NCBI GenBank assembly: GCA_049509675.1
Contig: JBEKZQ010000317.1
Location: forward strand, 1-7,269
Origin: JBEKZQ01 sp049509675
Lineage (GTDB): Bacteria > Planctomycetota > Planctomycetia > Pirellulales > Thermoguttaceae
DNA: 7,269 bases
Direction: 5' to 3'
Part shown: one piece after another, positions 5,926-7,269 of the stretch
Layout: every line of letters starts with the position of its first letter
Position numbering within the stretch: position 1 is the stretch's first letter
Translations under genes and position numbers: made by a program
The notes under the pieces: generated by a model
Databases searched by the model: none
What the model was told of the DNA's origin: nothing
What the model saw: only the letters and a program-made list of their open reading frames with translations

Positions 5926-5931
5926 TGAGCA

Positions 5932-6885
5932 ATGCCCAGAAAAGTGATTCTCGACGTTGATCCGGGCATCGACGATGCCATGGCCTTGTGCTGGGCCTTG
6001 TTCAATCCGCAGTTGGACGTGGTGGCGGTGACTGCCGTGGGCGGAAATTGTGCGTCTGCGCAGGCGACGCGGAACATGCAGGCGATCGTAGAAACGCTCG
6101 ATCCGCCCCGCTGGCCACGGCTGGGAGCCGCTGCCGACCCGGACCAGGAACTGCCTTCCGAAGGCCGCGGCCTGTATGGTCCCGACGGGTTGGGCGGCGT
6201 CGTCTTGCCGGTGGCCGAACGGCAGCATCTGCTCCCGGCCGACAAGGTCATTTGCGAAGAGATTCGCGCCGCCCCCGACGCCGTAACGCTCGTCGCCTTG
6301 GGGCCGCTGACCAACGTTGCCCGGGCCTTCCAGCGCGATCCGGAACTGGCCTCGCTCGTAGGCCGGGTGGTAATCATGGGCGGCAGCGTGACCGGCCCCG
6401 GCAACATCACGCCCGCCGCCGAGTTCAACATCTTCTGCGATCCGTTGGCCGCCCAGAACGTCTTCCGTTCCCCCTCGACCAAGACGCTCATTCCCTTGGA
6501 CGTGACCAATCGCATTCAACTCAGTTACAACTTGTTCGACCAATTGCCCGACGAATCGACGAAGGTCGGCTGGTTCCTGCGGCAGATCCTGCCGGCCGCC
6601 TTTCGCGGCTACCGGCAGCAGTTCGGCGTCGAAGGGATCCACGTCCACGACACCGTGACCTTGATGGCCGTGGCCTATCCCGAATTGTTCACCTCCCACG
6701 AGATGGCCGGCGACGTGGAGACCACCGGCCTGCTGACCCGCGGCATGACGGTGTTCGATCGGCGCCGGGTGCCGGCCTGGCGTCATAACATGGAGGTGGC
6801 CGTCGACGTGCAACAGGACAAGGTGGTGGAGAAGATCATCCGCGGCCTGCAAAAGGCGGCCCACCATGCACAGGATGAGGAATGA
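5932..6885 (+). CDS. Inosine/uridine-preferring nucleoside hydrolase family protein
   Basis: This 317-residue enzyme cleaves the N-glycosidic bond of ribonucleosides to free base and ribose, probably in cytosolic nucleoside salvage. The family length is about 310-320 residues, so it is complete. The Ca2+-site signature DVDPGIDDA is at residues 8-16, with D10 and D15 (and nearby D14) as metal or catalytic residues. Other family blocks follow: VGGNCASAQATRN, VALGPLTNVARA, VVIMGGSV, EFNIFCDPLAA (from E164), and H239-D240 near the C-terminus, where the family has the catalytic His and the last Ca2+ ligand. No signal peptide is present. Base specificity (inosine, uridine, pyrimidine) cannot be read from these motifs, so no rih or iunH symbol is given. 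The gene diverges from the transporter operon and has its own promoter candidate and leader; no functional link to metal transport is evident apart from sharing an intergenic region. Confidence 0.93.
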   Translation: MPRKVILDVDPGIDDAMALCWALFNPQLDVVAVTAVGGNCASAQATRNMQAIVETLDPPRWPRLGAAADPDQELPSEGRGLYGPDGLGGVVLPVAERQHLLPADKVICEEIRAAPDAVTLVALGPLTNVARAFQRDPELASLVGRVVIMGGSVTGPGNITPAAEFNIFCDPLAAQNVFRSPSTKTLIPLDVTNRIQLSYNLFDQLPDESTKVGWFLRQILPAAFRGYRQQFGVEGIHVHDTVTLMAVAYPELFTSHEMAGDVETTGLLTRGMTVFDRRRVPAWRHNMEVAVDVQQDKVVEKIIRGLQKAAHHAQDEE

Positions 6886-6897
6886 GGAAGTTTGAAG

Positions 6898-6918
6898 TTT
6901 TCAGTGTTCAGTGGACTG
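6898..6918. repeat. Three degenerate heptamers, TTTTCAG orientation
   Basis: TTTTCAG, TGTTCAG and TGGACTG follow one another. TTTTCAG is the reverse complement of CTGAAAA, the unit of the array at the window end, so this looks like a decayed inverted outpost of that array. Confidence 0.5.
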
Positions 6919-6950
6919 TTGCAAAACTGTGGATGGCGCCCACGAGCAGT

Positions 6951-7091
6951 CCCCCTTTCCCTCCGGGAGAGAGCCGGGGTGAGGGGATCGTGGGACAGAC
7001 AGGCAATACAGGAAACCGCGATTTGCGTCAGCTCCCCCTCACGCTCGGGCACCGACGCGAAGCGTTGGTCGCTCCCGGAGGGAGAAGGGAT
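6951..7091. repeat. REP-like imperfect inverted repeat element
   Basis: The left arm (6951-6988) and right arm (7031-7091) are imperfect reverse complements. Two perfect matched blocks are CCCTCCGGGAG (6959-6969) with CTCCCGGAGGG (7072-7082), and GTGAGGGG (6979-6986) with CCCCTCAC (7035-7042). The CCTCCGGGAG...CCGGGGTGAGGGG pattern recurs between genes in many GC-rich bacteria. No transposase is nearby. Confidence 0.65.
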
Positions 7092-7114
7092 CTCGAATCG
7101 GCGTTTTGCAAAAG

Positions 7115-7128
7115 TTCAGTTTTCAGTT
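7115..7128. repeat. Inverted two-unit heptamer block facing the main array
   Basis: TTCAGTTTTCAGTT is the exact reverse complement of AACTGAAAACTGAA within the array (for example 7153-7166). The two are separated by a short GC-rich spacer, so a 14-base stem is possible. Confidence 0.7.
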
Positions 7129-7147
7129 ACGCCTTGGCCGCTCCGCG

Positions 7148-7269
7148 CTGAAAACTGAAAACTGAAAACTGAAAACTGAAAACTGAAAACTGAAAACTGA
7201 AAACTGAAAACTGAAAACTGAAAACTGAAAACTGAAAACTGAAAACTGAAAACTGAAAACTGAAAACTG
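7148..7269. repeat. CTGAAAA heptanucleotide tandem array, 17 copies, open at the window end
   Basis: From 7148 the unit CTGAAAA repeats in perfect phase to 7266, followed by CTG at the edge. All copies are identical, which implies recent expansion or active homogenisation. The true length is unknown because the window ends inside it. Confidence 0.97.

Larger units (their letters stand above)
6886..7269. other. Non-coding, repeat-filled tail of the window
   Basis: No credible gene is seen after the nucleoside hydrolase. Short open frames here are built on repeat sequence and lack a ribosome binding site or protein-like composition. The stretch contains degenerate heptamers, a REP-like inverted repeat, a short inverted heptamer pair and a long CTGAAAA array, each listed separately. 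No clear terminator for the hydrolase gene is seen. Confidence 0.7.

Noticed and set aside
5791..6867. Minus-strand open frame opposite the nucleoside hydrolase
   Set aside because: The plus strand carries all nucleoside hydrolase motifs and a strong ribosome binding site. The antisense product is His/Gly/Gln-rich without motifs.
6882..7158. Two short plus-strand open frames after the nucleoside hydrolase
   Set aside because: They run through the REP-like repeat and have no ribosome binding site or conserved-looking composition.
7148..7269. CRISPR array
   Set aside because: The 7-base units are contiguous, without spacers, and no cas genes are present; this is a simple tandem repeat.

Overview
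The window looks like part of a GC-rich planctomycete-type chromosome (Planctomycetota, perhaps Pirellulales). This rests on intergenic heptanucleotide repeats, a secreted Trp/His/Gly-rich protein, CACTGGC/GCCAGTG palindromes and mixed use of Shine-Dalgarno sites. No rRNA, tRNA or taxonomic marker is present, so the placement is an inference.

Layout. On the minus strand, 1-1190 is the 5' part of a canonical Nramp Mn/Fe transporter gene (mntH) that runs off the left edge. A 260-base divergent intergenic region follows. At 1451-2590 (+) lies an exported low-complexity protein with a Trp/His/Tyr-rich middle and a TPR-like C-terminal half. A minus-strand cluster then reads right to left: an 11-TM Nramp-related transporter with a non-canonical metal site (5619-4105), a pore-less PRC-barrel/MgtE_N/CBS protein (4079-2787) and a 37-residue single-TM peptide (2717-2604). 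A 312-base intergenic region with divergent promoter-like sequences separates this cluster from a nucleoside hydrolase (5932-6885, +). The last 384 bases are non-coding and full of repeats: a REP-like inverted repeat and a CTGAAAA heptamer array of 17 copies that reaches the window end.

How the genes may work together. The first two cluster genes are 25 bases apart and probably co-transcribed. The transporter keeps the SLC11 scaffold but has lost the Met and Asn metal ligands that mntH keeps, which is expected of the Nramp-related Mg2+ transporters (NRMT). Its partner carries the regulatory domains of the MgtE Mg2+ channel without the channel. The inferred system is therefore a Mg2+ (or related divalent cation) importer with a separate cytosolic sensor and possibly a small membrane subunit. 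The transporter gene also carries palindromic repeat DNA read in frame within one extracellular loop.
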